From NCBI RefSeq assembly GCF_900583165.1, contig NZ_UTKY01000053.1, positions 124,001 to 188,000 of the forward strand: DNA of 64,000 bases. Direction: 5' to 3'. Below are positions 1 to 10,241 of the stretch, one piece after another; position 1 is the stretch's first letter; the number at the start of each line of letters is the position of its first letter. This stretch comes from Pseudomonas viridiflava (GTDB taxonomy: Bacteria > Pseudomonadota > Gammaproteobacteria > Pseudomonadales > Pseudomonadaceae). Under the pieces are notes generated by a model. That model was not told where the DNA came from. It did no database searches and worked only from the letters and a program-made list of their open reading frames with translations. Position numbers and translations under genes: made by a program.

Positions 1-67
1 TGGGTCTCGTTCAGGCGTTTTCACAATAGTGACCGATCGCTTAAGGCTGGGCGCGCACGTCAGGCGA

Positions 68-664
68 TCAGCGCGCGTTAAGGTTTTGCCAACAGGGTAT
101 GCCGAATTGCTCGAGCAGTTGCGCGGTTTCGCACACCGGCAGGCCGACCACGGCGGAATAACTGCCATTGAGACCGGCGACAAACACCGAGCCCAAGCCT
201 TGGATAGCATAGCCGCCCGCCTTGTCCTGCGGTTCGCCACTGTGCCAGTAGGTTGTCGCCTCCGCGACAGAAATACTGCGAAACCGCACACGACTGCTTA
301 CACAAACAACGTCCCAACGCTGCCCATCGGTGAGTGCAATGGCGGTCAACACTTCATGCTCACGCCCCGCCAATGCCATCAACATCGCCAGCGCATCGGC
401 CTGGTCCACGGGCTTGCCGAGGATCTTGCCATCGACGATCACAGCGGTGTCGGCGCCCAGCACGCAAGCAGATGTTGTATTTTCGAGCACAGCAAAACCC
501 GCCGCGGCCTTGCCACGCGCCAGGCGCTCGACATAGGAAACAGCGGATTCATTTGTAAGAGGGGTTTCATCAATAGCGGCGCTGACCACGGTGAAAGGCA
601 CACCGATCTGGGTCAACAGTTCACGCCGCCTCGGAGAGCCCGAGGCCAGATAAAGCGAATTCAT
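68..664 (-). CDS. maf: Maf family nucleotide pyrophosphatase
   Basis: 198-residue Maf/YhdE-type protein. The family hydrolyses non-canonical or modified nucleoside triphosphates to monophosphates in the cytoplasm. The N-terminal [10 protein letters not shown] motif binds the substrate phosphates and is near the first Met. The central [16 protein letters not shown] block holds the catalytic acidic residue. I chose the ATG at 664 because [13 protein letters not shown] matches the usual N-terminus; the open frame continues upstream to 715 without a better start. It follows mreD with a short gap and is probably the last gene of the mreBCD operon seen here. Which nucleotide it prefers cannot be read from the sequence. 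Confidence 0.93.
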   Translation of the reverse strand: MNSLYLASGSPRRRELLTQIGVPFTVVSAAIDETPLTNESAVSYVERLARGKAAAGFAVLENTTSACVLGADTAVIVDGKILGKPVDQADALAMLMALAGREHEVLTAIALTDGQRWDVVCVSSRVRFRSISVAEATTYWHSGEPQDKAGGYAIQGLGSVFVAGLNGSYSAVVGLPVCETAQLLEQFGIPCWQNLNAR

Positions 665-715
665 TGCTGACTCTCCCTGTAGGGTTCGATAACCAGGCAG
701 AGCCTCGCAATCCAT

Positions 716-1204
716 TCAATTGATTTTATAGCGACGACGTAACCCACGCAGGCCGAAACTGATCCAGGGCCACAACAGCGCACTGACCAACGCCGGGAGT
801 ACCAGCGCCAGGGTAGGCTGGCGGTTACCGGTCAAGGCACTGAGCCAGAGCTGTACAAGCTGGGCCAGGCCGAAAATCACCAGGATCACCAGGCTCTGCT
901 GCCACATTGGGAACATGCGCAGACGCTGCTGCAACGACAGTACCAGGAAAGTGATCAGGGTCAGGATCAACGCGTTCTGACCCAGCAAGGTGCCATAGAG
1001 CACATCCTCCGCCAACCCCAGGAACATCGCGGTGACCATGCCGACTTTATGCGGCAGGTGCAGCGACCAGAAGGCCAGCAGCAACGCCAGCCAGAGTGGG
1101 CGCAGGATTTCCATGAATTGGGGCAGCGGCGAAACGCTGAGCAGCAAACCGATGGCGAACGTCAGCCAGACAATCCAGCCATTGCGCGAATGAGTACCGG
1201 CCAT
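716..1204 (-). CDS. mreD: Rod shape-determining protein MreD
   Basis: 162-residue inner-membrane protein built almost entirely of hydrophobic segments (about five or six), as expected for MreD of the elongasome, which links MreB/MreC to lateral wall synthesis. Recognisable stretches are the N-terminal WIVWLTFAIGLLLSVSPLPQ and the mid-protein GLAEDVLYGTLLGQNAL, a conserved family block. The start codon overlaps the mreC stop by one base (TAATG), so translation is probably coupled to mreC. Length is normal. Confidence 0.95.
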   Translation of the reverse strand: MAGTHSRNGWIVWLTFAIGLLLSVSPLPQFMEILRPLWLALLLAFWSLHLPHKVGMVTAMFLGLAEDVLYGTLLGQNALILTLITFLVLSLQQRLRMFPMWQQSLVILVIFGLAQLVQLWLSALTGNRQPTLALVLPALVSALLWPWISFGLRGLRRRYKIN

Positions 1205-2340
1205 TATTCCTCCCTCTGCCGCGTGGTGGCCGGAGCGGGGGCTGCTGGGCGGGCAGCCGGGGCAGCGGCAGGCGGTTTAGTCGTCGTGGTGGTGGCCGGC
1301 GTCGATGCAGGCGGCTTGGTCGCGGCGGGCTTGACCGGGTGCGTCGTGGGTTTGACGGGCGTAGCCACGGGTGCCACTGCCGCAGGCGTCACCGCAGGCG
1401 TGGCCGGTGCAACCGGAGCAGGCTTGGGCACAGTGGCAGGAACAATCGGCGTGGTGCCGTTCTTAATATCTTCGGCTTCCTGAGCCTGCGCAGCGTCGTT
1501 GGCACGCTCTTCGGGTGTACGGTTGTCGCTGAATACCAGCAACAGGTAACGACTGCGGTTCAGGGCGGCGGTCGGCACGGCGCGCACAATGGCGAATGGC
1601 TGGCCGGAATCGTGGATCACTTCCTTGACCGTCGCTACCGGGTAACCGGCGGGGAAACGCTGGCCAAGGCCGGAGCTGACCAACAGGTCGCCTTCCTTGA
1701 TGTCAGCGGTATCTGCGACATGACGCAATTCCAGGCGTTCGGGGTTGCCGGTGCCGCTGGCAATGGCCCGCAGGCCGTTGCGGTTCACCTGCACCGGGAT
1801 GCTGTGGGTGGTGTCCGTCAGCAGCAATACCCGCGAGGTGTAGGGCATCAACTCAACCACTTGGCCCATCAGGCCACGGGCATCGAGCACTGGCTGACCA
1901 AGGACAACACCGTCGCGCTCACCTTTATTGATGATGATGCGATGGGTGAAGGGGTTAGGGTCCATGCCGATCAATTCGGCCACTTCGACCTTCTCATTGA
2001 CCAGCGCAGAAGAGTTGAGCAACTCGCGCAGCCGAACGTTCTGCTCGGTGAGGGCCGCGAGCTTTTGCATGCGCCCCTGCAACAGCAGGTTTTCGGTCTT
2101 GAGTTTTTCGTTTTCAGCGACCAGTTCGGTGCGGCTGCCAAATTGGCTGGCCACGCCCTGGTAGAGACGTTGCGGCAGGTCGGTGATCCAGTAGGTCTGC
2201 ATCAACACCAGCGACATCTGGCTACGCACCGGCTTGAGCAGTGCAAAGCGCGCATCGACCACCATCAGCGCGACCGAAAGCACGACCAGCACCAACAGGC
2301 GCACGCCCAATGAGGGGCCTTTGGCGAAAAGCGGTTTAAT
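1204..2340 (-). CDS. mreC: Rod shape-determining protein MreC (AUU start)
   Basis: Periplasmic scaffold of the elongasome that binds PBP2 and MreD. It has an N-terminal membrane anchor (RLLVLVVLSVALMVVDA), a coiled coil (about residues 70-107), the two-lobed MreC beta domain, and an unusual roughly 80-residue Pro/Ala/Thr-rich C-terminal tail. The first ordinary start in frame is TTG at 2310, but that has no ribosome site and loses a conserved N-terminus. Upstream in frame, ATT at 2340 begins I-KPLFAKGPSLGVRLL, which aligns residue for residue with E. coli MreC (MKPIFSRGPSLQIRL). GGGAGGAG lies six bases before it. I therefore annotate an AUU start (378 aa). mreC is 140 bases downstream of mreB. 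Confidence 0.9.
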   Translation of the reverse strand: MKPLFAKGPSLGVRLLVLVVLSVALMVVDARFALLKPVRSQMSLVLMQTYWITDLPQRLYQGVASQFGSRTELVAENEKLKTENLLLQGRMQKLAALTEQNVRLRELLNSSALVNEKVEVAELIGMDPNPFTHRIIINKGERDGVVLGQPVLDARGLMGQVVELMPYTSRVLLLTDTTHSIPVQVNRNGLRAIASGTGNPERLELRHVADTADIKEGDLLVSSGLGQRFPAGYPVATVKEVIHDSGQPFAIVRAVPTAALNRSRYLLLVFSDNRTPEERANDAAQAQEAEDIKNGTTPIVPATVPKPAPVAPATPAVTPAAVAPVATPVKPTTHPVKPAATKPPASTPATTTTTKPPAAAPAARPAAPAPATTRQREE

Positions 2341-2346
2341 AAGCCG

Positions 2347-2354
2347 CTCCTCCC
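2347..2354 (-). promoter_or_regulatory. Strong ribosome binding site deciding the mreC start
   Basis: Reverse-strand GGGAGGAG, a near-perfect Shine-Dalgarno, ends six bases before ATT at 2340-2338. No ATG, GTG or TTG lies in frame at the right distance, so this site supports initiation at AUU. Confidence 0.75.
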
Positions 2355-2424
2355 AGGCAAATGTTGTCTTTATTCATACGGCATCTAACCGGCCTGGATG
2401 CAGATTGAAGAAGATAAACGCCAA

Positions 2425-2450
2425 CAGGCAGCACTGCAAAGTGCTGCCTG
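2425..2450 (-). terminator. Hairpin between mreB and mreC
   Basis: Perfect 11-bp stem (CAGGCAGCACT / AGTGCTGCCTG) with a four-base loop, 31 bases past the mreB stop on the transcribed strand. The following tract is only weakly T-rich. It is more likely an attenuator or mRNA-stabilising hairpin that sets mreB above mreCD than a full terminator. Confidence 0.55.
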
Positions 2451-2480
2451 CGGGCGAAACATGGGCTTATCAGCAAAGTC

Positions 2481-3530
<1,050 letters not shown>

Positions 3531-3728
3531 CTAGGCAACGCGTGGGTAAAAAAGTGCGGCAAACTCTAACAACGACAGGGATTTTGGGCAAGGCGCCAAT
3601 GTGCTAAATTGGCCGACTTTCTGTGCACCAACCCCCACAATCGCGGCCATATGACCGTAGAAATGCGGTAGTGTTCCGACAATCTAACACACGGACGCCC
3701 TCCGTTCTGTTTTCCACTGGAGAATCCC

Positions 3729-4016
3729 ATGGCGCTTGACCGCTCCGACGTGGAAAAAATCGCACACCTGGCCCACCTGGGCCTGGCTGATGCCGATCTT
3801 CCACCGATTACCGCAGCCCTGAACAGCATTCTCGGGCTGGTTGACCAAATGCAGGCCGTGAACACCGACGGCATCGAGCCCCTGGCTCACCCGCTGGAAG
3901 CCAGTCAGCGCCTGCGCGCCGACGTCGTGACCGAGCGCAATAATCGCGAGGCCTACCAGTCCATCGCGCCAGCGGTCGAAAACGGCCTGTACCTGGTTCC
4001 GAAAGTCATCGACTAA
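3729..4016 (+). CDS. gatC: Asp/Glu-tRNA amidotransferase subunit C
   Basis: 95-residue GatC, the small subunit that wraps GatA and GatB in the amidotransferase converting misacylated Asp-tRNA(Asn) and/or Glu-tRNA(Gln) to the amide. The sequence has the family pattern [12 protein letters not shown] near the N-terminus and [17 protein letters not shown] in the middle, ending with GLYLVPKVI. The ATG at 3729 follows a GGAG-type site. First gene of gatCAB; gatA starts 16 bases after its stop. Confidence 0.96.
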   Translation: MALDRSDVEKIAHLAHLGLADADLPPITAALNSILGLVDQMQAVNTDGIEPLAHPLEASQRLRADVVTERNNREAYQSIAPAVENGLYLVPKVID

Positions 4017-4032
4017 AGGGAAAGAGCCTTTC

Positions 4033-5484
4033 ATGCATCACATGACTCTGGCCGAGATCGCCCGCGGTCTCGCCGACAAAAAGTTTTCTTCCGAAGAGCT
4101 GACCAAGACCCTGCTTGCGCGCATCGCCGAGCACGACCCCAAGGTCAACAGCTTCATCAGCCTCACCGAAGAACTGGCCCTGAGCCAGGCCAAGGCCGCC
4201 GACGTACGTCGCGCCAACGGTGAAAATGGCGCGCTGCTGGGCGCTCCCATCGCCCACAAGGACTTGTTCTGCACCCAGGGCATTCGCACCAGTTGCGGCT
4301 CGAAGATGCTCGACAATTTCAAGGCGCCCTACGACGCCACCGTGGTGTCCAAGCTGGCTGTCGCCGGGGCCGTGACCCTGGGCAAGACCAACATGGACGA
4401 ATTCGCCATGGGTTCGGCCAATGAGTCGAGCTACTACGGCGCGGTGAAAAACCCGTGGAACCTCGAACACGTGCCCGGCGGTTCGTCCGGTGGTTCAGCG
4501 GCTGCCGTTGCCGCACGCTTCCTGCCGGCGGCCACGGCCACCGACACCGGTGGTTCCATCCGCCAACCGGCAGCGTTCACCAACCTCACCGGTTTGAAGC
4601 CGACCTACGGTCGCGTTTCCCGCTGGGGCATGATCGCCTACGCGTCCAGCCTCGATCAGGGCGGCCCTTTGGCTCGCACCGCCGAAGACTGCGCAATATT
4701 GTTACAAGGCATGGCAGGGTTCGATAAACAGGACTCCACCAGCATCGATGAGCCGGTGCCGGACTACAGCGCCAGCCTCAACACCTCGATCAAGGGCCTG
4801 CGCATCGGCGTGCCGAAGGAATACTTCAGTGCCGGTCTTGACCCACGCATCGCAGAGCTGGTGCACAACAGCGTTAAAGAGTTGGAAAAGCTCGGCGCCG
4901 TGATCAAGGAAATCAGCCTGCCGAACAACCAGCACGCGATCCCTGCTTACTATGTGATCGCGCCGGCAGAGGCCTCGTCCAATCTGTCGCGTTTCGACGG
5001 TGTGCGTTTCGGCTATCGCTGCGAAAACCCGAAAGACCTCACCGACCTGTACAAACGCTCCCGTGGCGAAGGCTTCGGCCCCGAAGTACAACGTCGCATC
5101 ATGGTCGGGGCCTACGCCCTGTCGGCCGGTTACTACGACGCGTACTACCTCAAGGCGCAAAAAATCCGTCGCCTGGTGAAGAACGACTTCATGGCTGCCT
5201 TTGAAGAAGTCGATGTAATCCTCGGCCCAACCACGCCGAACCCGGCCTGGAAGCTTGGCGCCAAGAACGGCGACCCGGTGGCTGCGTACCTCGAAGACCT
5301 CTACACCATCACCGCCAACCTCGCGGGCTTGCCGGGCTTGTCCATGCCTGCCGGTTTCGTCGATGGCCTGCCGGTAGGCGTGCAATTGCTCGCCCCGTAT
5401 TTCCAGGAAGGCCGCCTGCTCAATGTGGCGCACCAGTACCAGTTGAACACTGACTGGCACACTCGCACCCCTACCGGCTTCTGA
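4033..5484 (+). CDS. gatA: Asp/Glu-tRNA amidotransferase subunit A
   Basis: 483-residue amidase-signature enzyme that releases ammonia from glutamine for tRNA-dependent amidation. The Ser-cisSer-Lys triad is visible: Lys in [10 protein letters not shown], the Gly/Ser-rich [13 protein letters not shown] block with the cis-Ser, and the nucleophile in [12 protein letters not shown]. The ATG at 4033 ([10 protein letters not shown]) follows an AAGGGAAAGAG tract; the internal Met four codons on is an alternative. gatB follows after ten bases, so the three subunits are co-expressed. Confidence 0.97.
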   Translation: MHHMTLAEIARGLADKKFSSEELTKTLLARIAEHDPKVNSFISLTEELALSQAKAADVRRANGENGALLGAPIAHKDLFCTQGIRTSCGSKMLDNFKAPYDATVVSKLAVAGAVTLGKTNMDEFAMGSANESSYYGAVKNPWNLEHVPGGSSGGSAAAVAARFLPAATATDTGGSIRQPAAFTNLTGLKPTYGRVSRWGMIAYASSLDQGGPLARTAEDCAILLQGMAGFDKQDSTSIDEPVPDYSASLNTSIKGLRIGVPKEYFSAGLDPRIAELVHNSVKELEKLGAVIKEISLPNNQHAIPAYYVIAPAEASSNLSRFDGVRFGYRCENPKDLTDLYKRSRGEGFGPEVQRRIMVGAYALSAGYYDAYYLKAQKIRRLVKNDFMAAFEEVDVILGPTTPNPAWKLGAKNGDPVAAYLEDLYTITANLAGLPGLSMPAGFVDGLPVGVQLLAPYFQEGRLLNVAHQYQLNTDWHTRTPTGF

Positions 5485-5494
5485 GGAGAACACT

Positions 5495-6940
5495 ATGCAA
5501 TGGGAAGTCGTGATCGGGCTGGAGATTCATACCCAGCTCGCCACCCAATCGAAGATTTTCTCCGGTAGCGCCACCACGTTCGGCTCCGAGCCCAACACCC
5601 AGGCCAGCCTGGTAGACCTGGGCATGCCCGGCGTACTGCCGGTGCTGAACCAGGAAGCGGTGCGCATGGCGGTGATGTTCGGCCTGGCGATTGACGCCGA
5701 GATCGGCCAGCACAACGTGTTCGCACGCAAGAACTACTTCTACCCGGACCTGCCCAAGGGCTACCAGATCAGCCAGATGGAACTGCCGATCGTCGGCAAG
5801 GGCCACCTGGACATCCCGCTGGAAGACGGCACCATCAAACGTGTCGGCGTGACCCGTGCGCACCTGGAAGAAGATGCCGGCAAGAGCCTGCACGAGGAAT
5901 TCCCAGGCGCCACCGGCATCGACCTGAACCGCGCCGGCACGCCGCTGCTGGAGATCGTCTCCGAGCCGGACATGCGCAGCGCCAAGGAAGCCGTGGCGTA
6001 CGTGAAAACGATCCACGCGCTGGTGCGTTACCTGGGCATCTGCGACGGCAACATGGCCGAAGGCTCGCTGCGTTGCGACTGCAACGTGTCGATCCGTCCA
6101 AAGGGCCAAGTCGAGTACGGCACGCGCTGCGAGATCAAGAACGTCAACTCGTTCCGTTTTATCGAGAAGGCGATCAACAGCGAAGTGCGTCGCCAGATCG
6201 AACTAATCGAAGACGGCGGCAAGGTCATCCAGCAAACCCGCCTGTACGACCCGAACAAAGACGAAACCCGCGCCATGCGCAGCAAAGAGGAAGCTAACGA
6301 CTACCGTTACTTCCCCGACCCGGATTTGTTGCCGGTGGTCATCGAGGACTCCTTCCTCAATGACGTGCGTGCCACCCTGCCGGAATTGCCGCAGCAGAAA
6401 CGCGAGCGCTTCCAGGCGCAGTTTGGCCTGTCGGTTTACGATGCCAGCGTGCTGGCGTCTAGCCGTGAGCAAGCCAACTACTTCGAACAGGTCGTGAACA
6501 TTGCCGGTGACGCCAAGCTGGCGGCCAACTGGGTGATGGTTGAGCTGGGCAGCCTATTGAACAAACAGGGCCTGGAAATCGACGAAGCGCCGGTAACCGC
6601 CGAGCAACTGGGCGGCATGCTGCTGCGCATCAAGGACAACACCATCTCCGGCAAAATCGCCAAGACCGTGTTCGAAGCCATGGCCGCCGGCGAAGGCAGT
6701 GCCGATGAAATCATCGACAAGCGCGGCCTCAAGCAAGTCACCGACAGCGGCGCCATCTCGGCCGTTCTCGATGAAATGCTCGCCGCCAATGCCGAGCAGG
6801 TCGAGCAATACCGCGCGGCAGACGAAGCCAAGCGCGGCAAGATGTTCGGCTTCTTTGTGGGCCAGGCCATGAAAGCCTCCAAAGGCAAGGCCAACCCGCA
6901 ACAGGTGAACGAATTGCTTAAAAGCAAGCTCGAAGGCTGA
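5495..6940 (+). CDS. gatB: Asp/Glu-tRNA amidotransferase subunit B
   Basis: 481-residue GatB, which phosphorylates the mischarged Asp/Glu-tRNA and transfers ammonia to it. It has the typical start [15 protein letters not shown], the Mg-binding region with the [20 protein letters not shown] block in the cradle domain, and the C-terminal helical YqeY-like tail domain ending [11 protein letters not shown]. Length is standard. Last gene of gatCAB; a REP pair follows. Confidence 0.97.
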   Translation: MQWEVVIGLEIHTQLATQSKIFSGSATTFGSEPNTQASLVDLGMPGVLPVLNQEAVRMAVMFGLAIDAEIGQHNVFARKNYFYPDLPKGYQISQMELPIVGKGHLDIPLEDGTIKRVGVTRAHLEEDAGKSLHEEFPGATGIDLNRAGTPLLEIVSEPDMRSAKEAVAYVKTIHALVRYLGICDGNMAEGSLRCDCNVSIRPKGQVEYGTRCEIKNVNSFRFIEKAINSEVRRQIELIEDGGKVIQQTRLYDPNKDETRAMRSKEEANDYRYFPDPDLLPVVIEDSFLNDVRATLPELPQQKRERFQAQFGLSVYDASVLASSREQANYFEQVVNIAGDAKLAANWVMVELGSLLNKQGLEIDEAPVTAEQLGGMLLRIKDNTISGKIAKTVFEAMAAGEGSADEIIDKRGLKQVTDSGAISAVLDEMLAANAEQVEQYRAADEAKRGKMFGFFVGQAMKASKGKANPQQVNELLKSKLEG

Positions 6941-7002
6941 TAGTGATGACTGGCCCGGGTGAGATCTCATGCTCAACTCGGTCCATTGTGGGAACAGCTT
7001 TG

Positions 7003-7092
7003 TGTGGGAGGGGGCTTGCCCCCGATAACGGTGTATCAGCCAAATATTCATCAGCTGACACACTGCAATCGGGAGCAAGCCCCCTCCCACAT
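7003..7092. repeat. REPIN (inverted REP pair)
   Basis: GTGGGAGGGGGCTTGCCCC and its inverted partner GGGAGCAAGCCCCCTCCCAC flank a spacer of about 45 bases. Each REP is itself a short palindrome. A further half copy (CCCCTCCCACAT) lies at 7096-7107. Same family as six other pairs in this window. Confidence 0.9.
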
Positions 7093-7129
7093 AAACCCCT
7101 CCCACATTTGATAGGGGGATAACCTGGAA

Positions 7130-7504
7130 ATGACGCGTCTATTAGGCCTCCTGGCCCTGTTCTCCCTGTTGGCCGGCTGCGCCAGCGGCGGCCTCGTCAA
7201 CCCCAACGGCTACGATGAAACCGGCACCGCCTCCTATTACGGCGCCCGGCACCATGGCAAAAAGACCGCCAGCGGTGAACCCTTCAACCAGAACGCCCTG
7301 ACCGCCGCCCACCGGCAATTGCCGTTCGGCACCCAGGTCAAGGTCACCAATCTCGCCAACGACAAATCCGTGGTTGTGCGCATCAATGATCGCGGCCCGC
7401 ATACCCGTGGGCGCTTGATTGATCTTTCGCGCAAGGCCGCCGAACAGCTGGGCATGATCTCCAGCGGTACGGCACGCGTGCGCGTTCAAGCCATGAGCAA
7501 CTAA
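7130..7504 (+). CDS. Small RlpA-like lipoprotein
   Basis: 124-residue lipoprotein: signal peptide [17 protein letters not shown] with lipobox LLAGC (Cys17), then one double-psi beta-barrel domain of the RlpA family. Family blocks are [54 protein letters not shown] and AAEQLGM. RlpA proteins cleave denuded glycan strands. This one lacks the C-terminal SPOR domain of full-length RlpA, so septal targeting by denuded glycan binding is not expected. The conserved catalytic Asp of the NDRGP block is present. Sits after gatB, separated by a REPIN. Confidence 0.88.
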   Translation: MTRLLGLLALFSLLAGCASGGLVNPNGYDETGTASYYGARHHGKKTASGEPFNQNALTAAHRQLPFGTQVKVTNLANDKSVVVRINDRGPHTRGRLIDLSRKAAEQLGMISSGTARVRVQAMSN

Positions 7505-7554
7505 CTGACGGAGCCCTGGCCATTTTCGGATTAACCGCCCTCTCGCCCTGGAGC

Positions 7555-8610
7555 TTGCTGGAATTGGTCAGCGGCCTGCTGCTGCTGATCGTCGGCGCCG
7601 AAATCCTGGTGCGGGCCGCCGTGCGCCTGGCCGCCAGCCTCAAGGTGCGGCCGTTGATCATCGGCTTGAGCATCGTCGCCTTCGGCAGCAGTGCGCCGCA
7701 GATGACCGTAAGCCTGCAAGCCACCCTGGCCGGCAATACCGATATTGCCGTGGGCAGCGTGATCGGCAGCAGTATCTTCAACATCCTCGTGACGTTGGGC
7801 CTGTCGGCGCTGATCATTCCCCTACGGGTCTCGCGCCAACTGGTGCGCCTGGATATCCCGGTGATGATCCTCGCCGGGTTGTTGGTGTTTACCCTCGCGG
7901 CCAATGAAGCCCTCACGCCCAGCGACGGTCTGTTACTGCTGGTTGCCCTGCTCGCCTACCTCGGCGTGCTGCATTACCAGACACGCCATTCCCGACGCCT
8001 GCGAACGCTGGATACGGTGGCCAAGGCACCATGGCTCAGCAGTGTGTTGTTGATGCTCGGCGGGTTGCTGATTCTGGTGCTGGCCGGGCACTTGTTACTC
8101 GGCGCGGCCGTGGATGTGGCGAGTGACCTGGGCCTGTCGGAACGGGTCATCGGCCTGACCCTGATTGGCGTCGGCACCTCACTGCCATGCCTGGCCACAT
8201 CGCTGATCGCCGCCCTGCGCGGTGAGCGTGAAATCGCCGTGGGCAACGTGATCGGCAGCAACCTGTTCAACCTGTTGGGGGTACTGGGTTTTACGGCCCT
8301 GGTGGCGCCCACACCGTTATCCGTGTCACCCAACGCACTCGACTTCGACCTGCCAGTGATGCTCGCCGCCGTCGTGTTGTGCCTGCCGGTGTTCTACACC
8401 GGCTATCGCGTGACGCGTGCCGAAGGCCTGGTGCTGCTGGGACTGTACCTGGCGTACGGGCTGCACGTGATGGCGTTCACCACCGGCATGCCCCTGGCGA
8501 CCAAGCTCGAACACCTGATGCTGTATTACGTCCTGCCAGTGCTGGTGGCGTTCCTGTTGTTCAGCACACTGCGAGCCTGGCGCCGCCAACACAAGAGGGA
8601 GTCGCGATGA
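7555..8610 (+). CDS. CaCA-family cation exchanger (YrbG-like)
   Basis: 351-residue inner-membrane protein with the inverted two-fold repeat of Ca2+/Na+ exchangers. Each half carries a GxSxP helix break and a GSxxFN block (GSSIFNILVTLG at 71-82; GSNLFNLLGVLG in the second half). The usual metal-binding Glu after GTSxP is absent in both repeats: Gln49 in GSSAPQ and Cys212 in GTSLPC, so ion selectivity may differ from classical Ca2+ exchangers. The start is uncertain. TTG at 7555 gives a family-like N-terminus but its GGAG lies one base away; no ATG or GTG exists in frame back into rlpA, and ATT at 7522 sits eight bases after another GGAG. Stop overlaps the next gene (ATGA). Confidence 0.82.
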   Translation: MLELVSGLLLLIVGAEILVRAAVRLAASLKVRPLIIGLSIVAFGSSAPQMTVSLQATLAGNTDIAVGSVIGSSIFNILVTLGLSALIIPLRVSRQLVRLDIPVMILAGLLVFTLAANEALTPSDGLLLLVALLAYLGVLHYQTRHSRRLRTLDTVAKAPWLSSVLLMLGGLLILVLAGHLLLGAAVDVASDLGLSERVIGLTLIGVGTSLPCLATSLIAALRGEREIAVGNVIGSNLFNLLGVLGFTALVAPTPLSVSPNALDFDLPVMLAAVVLCLPVFYTGYRVTRAEGLVLLGLYLAYGLHVMAFTTGMPLATKLEHLMLYYVLPVLVAFLLFSTLRAWRRQHKRESR

Positions 8611-8990
8611 CCGATCAGAAAAAGCCCGGGGTTGAAATGCGTCGCCAGGTGATGGGCGATGTATTCGTCGACCGCGCGCTGGGCAATGCCACCGAGTTCA
8701 CCCAGCCGCTGCAGGATTTCGTCAACGAACATGCCTGGGGTAGCGTGTGGAACCGCGAAGGTTTGCCGCTCAAGACACGCAGCCTGATCACCCTCGCCGC
8801 CCTCACCGCCCTCAAGTGCCCGCAAGAGCTCAAAGGCCACGTACGCGGCGCGCTGAACAATGGGTGTACGGTGGAAGAGATTCGCGAGGCATTGCTGCAC
8901 TGCGCGGTGTATGCGGGTGTGCCGGCGGCGATTGATGCGTTTCGGGCGGCGCAAGAAGTGATTGAGGCGTATCAGTTAGATCAGCAGTGA
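8607..8990 (+). CDS. Carboxymuconolactone decarboxylase-like protein
   Basis: 127-residue PcaC/CMD-type protein: all-helical, with the family core LITLAALTALKCPQEL, GHVRGALNNGCTVEEIREALLHCAVYAGVPAA. True 4-carboxymuconolactone decarboxylase acts in the protocatechuate branch of the beta-ketoadipate pathway, but no other pca gene is nearby. The ATG overlaps the stop of the exchanger by four bases, so translation is coupled. It could equally be a CMD-family protein of other function; AhpD-type CxxC residues are not present. Confidence 0.82.
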   Translation: MTDQKKPGVEMRRQVMGDVFVDRALGNATEFTQPLQDFVNEHAWGSVWNREGLPLKTRSLITLAALTALKCPQELKGHVRGALNNGCTVEEIREALLHCAVYAGVPAAIDAFRAAQEVIEAYQLDQQ

Positions 8991-9000
8991 CTGTTAGATA

Positions 9001-9085
9001 GCTATCGGGGGCAAGCCCCCTCCCACATCCGACCGCATTCTCATGTTGGAACTCGGTCAAATGTGGGAGGGGGCTTGCCCCCGAT
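9001..9085. repeat. REPIN (inverted REP pair)
   Basis: ATCGGGGGCAAGCCCCCTCC and its inverted copy GGAGGGGGCTTGCCCCCGAT flank a spacer of about 32 bases. It lies between two converging genes, the usual place for REPs. Confidence 0.9.
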
Positions 9086-9109
9086 TGGCCCTCAAAGACA
9101 CCACGTCAT

Positions 9110-10051
9110 TCAGATCCAACCCCCCGCTTGCAACACAAATATCCCAATATTGGTAGTCACCGCCGCCATCAACGTAGTGATCACAATAATCGCCGCCGCC
9201 AGCTCATGATTCCCTTCAGCCGCCCGGGCCATCACAAAACTGGCCGCCGCCGTCGGCGCGCCGAAGTACAGGAACAAAATCCCCAGCTCCGGCCCTCTGA
9301 ACCCAAGCAACCAAGCCCCCAGGGTGGCAACAACCGGTAGCCAGACCATTTTCATCAGGCTCGCGCTCAACGCCATGTTGCCGCTCTTGCGCAATGCCGC
9401 CAACGACAAGGTGCCACCGATACAGATCAGCGCCAGCGGTAGGGTCGTATCGGCAAGGTACTGCAAGGATTTTTCCAGCCAGCCCGGCAGGCCGATCTGA
9501 AAGAAGGCAAACGGCGCGGCCACGATCACGCTGATGATCAAGGGGTTGGCCACGACACTCTTGAAAATGCTCCACGGGTCGGACTTGATCACCGGGCTGT
9601 ACACCGCCAGCACGATGGTCGACAGCGTGTTGTAGAACAGGATCACCAGCGCCGCGAGAATCGCGCCAAGTGAGATGCCGTAGTCGCCGTACATGCTGGC
9701 CGCGAGCGCCAGGCCGATCACCCCGTTATTGCCGCGAAACGCTCCTTGGGTGTAGATGCCCCGGTCTTCGCGCCTGCAGCGAAAAATCGCCCATCCCCAG
9801 GCCAGGGCGAAGCTGACCAGCGTGGCGACCGCAAAATAGATCAGCAACCCCGGCTTGAGCGCCGAGTGCAGGTCGGCATGCAGGATGCCCAGGAACAGCA
9901 ACGCCGGCATGGTGACGTTGAACACCAGGGAAGAAGCCGTGTGGATAAAGTTGTCGTTGATCCAGTTGATGCGCTTGAGCAGCACACCGAGGAAGAGCAT
10001 GGCGAACACCGGCGCGGTGATGGTGAGGGTGGTGAGGAAGATAGCCAGCAT
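9110..10051 (-). CDS. AEC family transporter
   Basis: 313-residue hydrophobic protein of the auxin-efflux-carrier (AEC) permease family, with about ten membrane segments in two repeats. The N-terminal FAMLFLGVLLKRINWINDNFI and the NVTMPALLFL crossover are characteristic, as is LGAPTAAASFVMA near the C-terminus. Bacterial members move small organic acids such as malate or malonate; the substrate here is unknown. It stands alone between two REPINs with no linked enzyme that would suggest a substrate. The ribosome site before ATG 10051 is weak. Confidence 0.88.
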   Translation of the reverse strand: MLAIFLTTLTITAPVFAMLFLGVLLKRINWINDNFIHTASSLVFNVTMPALLFLGILHADLHSALKPGLLIYFAVATLVSFALAWGWAIFRCRREDRGIYTQGAFRGNNGVIGLALAASMYGDYGISLGAILAALVILFYNTLSTIVLAVYSPVIKSDPWSIFKSVVANPLIISVIVAAPFAFFQIGLPGWLEKSLQYLADTTLPLALICIGGTLSLAALRKSGNMALSASLMKMVWLPVVATLGAWLLGFRGPELGILFLYFGAPTAAASFVMARAAEGNHELAAAIIVITTLMAAVTTNIGIFVLQAGGWI

Positions 10052-10125
10052 GCCGGGGTAACCTTGGGTGAGCGTCGTTAGGGGGCTAATGATAAGCCAT
10101 GCTGACGCGCAGTGCCTGGGAGACC

Positions 10126-10232
10126 GCTATCGGGGGCAAGCCCCCTCCCACATTTGACCGCGTTCCCAACGTCGAACTCGGTCAAATGTGGGAGCGGCGG
10201 TGCGACGATTCGACTTGCTCGCGAAGGCTGGC
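10126..10232. repeat. Mixed REPIN
   Basis: The left arm is the usual ATCGGGGGCAAGCCCCCTCC. The right arm starts the same way (AATGTGGGAGC) but continues as GGCGGTGCGACGATTCGACT followed by TGCTCGCGAAGGC, which resembles the other common Pseudomonas REP class. The pair looks like a hybrid or an eroded REPIN. Confidence 0.7.
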
Positions 10233-10241
10233 GGCTCGGTC

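Noticed and set aside
1..67. Possible start of rng (RNase G) after maf
   Set aside because: rng often follows maf, but the only in-frame start on the minus strand (GTG at 24) gives VKTPERDP, which does not resemble the RNase G N-terminus. Nothing can be supported in these 67 bases.
29..670. Long plus-strand open frame opposite maf
   Set aside because: Mirror frame of a clear Maf gene; no ribosome site and no family features. Similar long antisense frames opposite mreB, gatA, garD, dppA2 and others are GC-bias shadows.
7003..9085. Repeated palindromes as a CRISPR or integron array
   Set aside because: Units occur as isolated inverted pairs far apart, not as direct repeats with equal spacers; they are REPINs.
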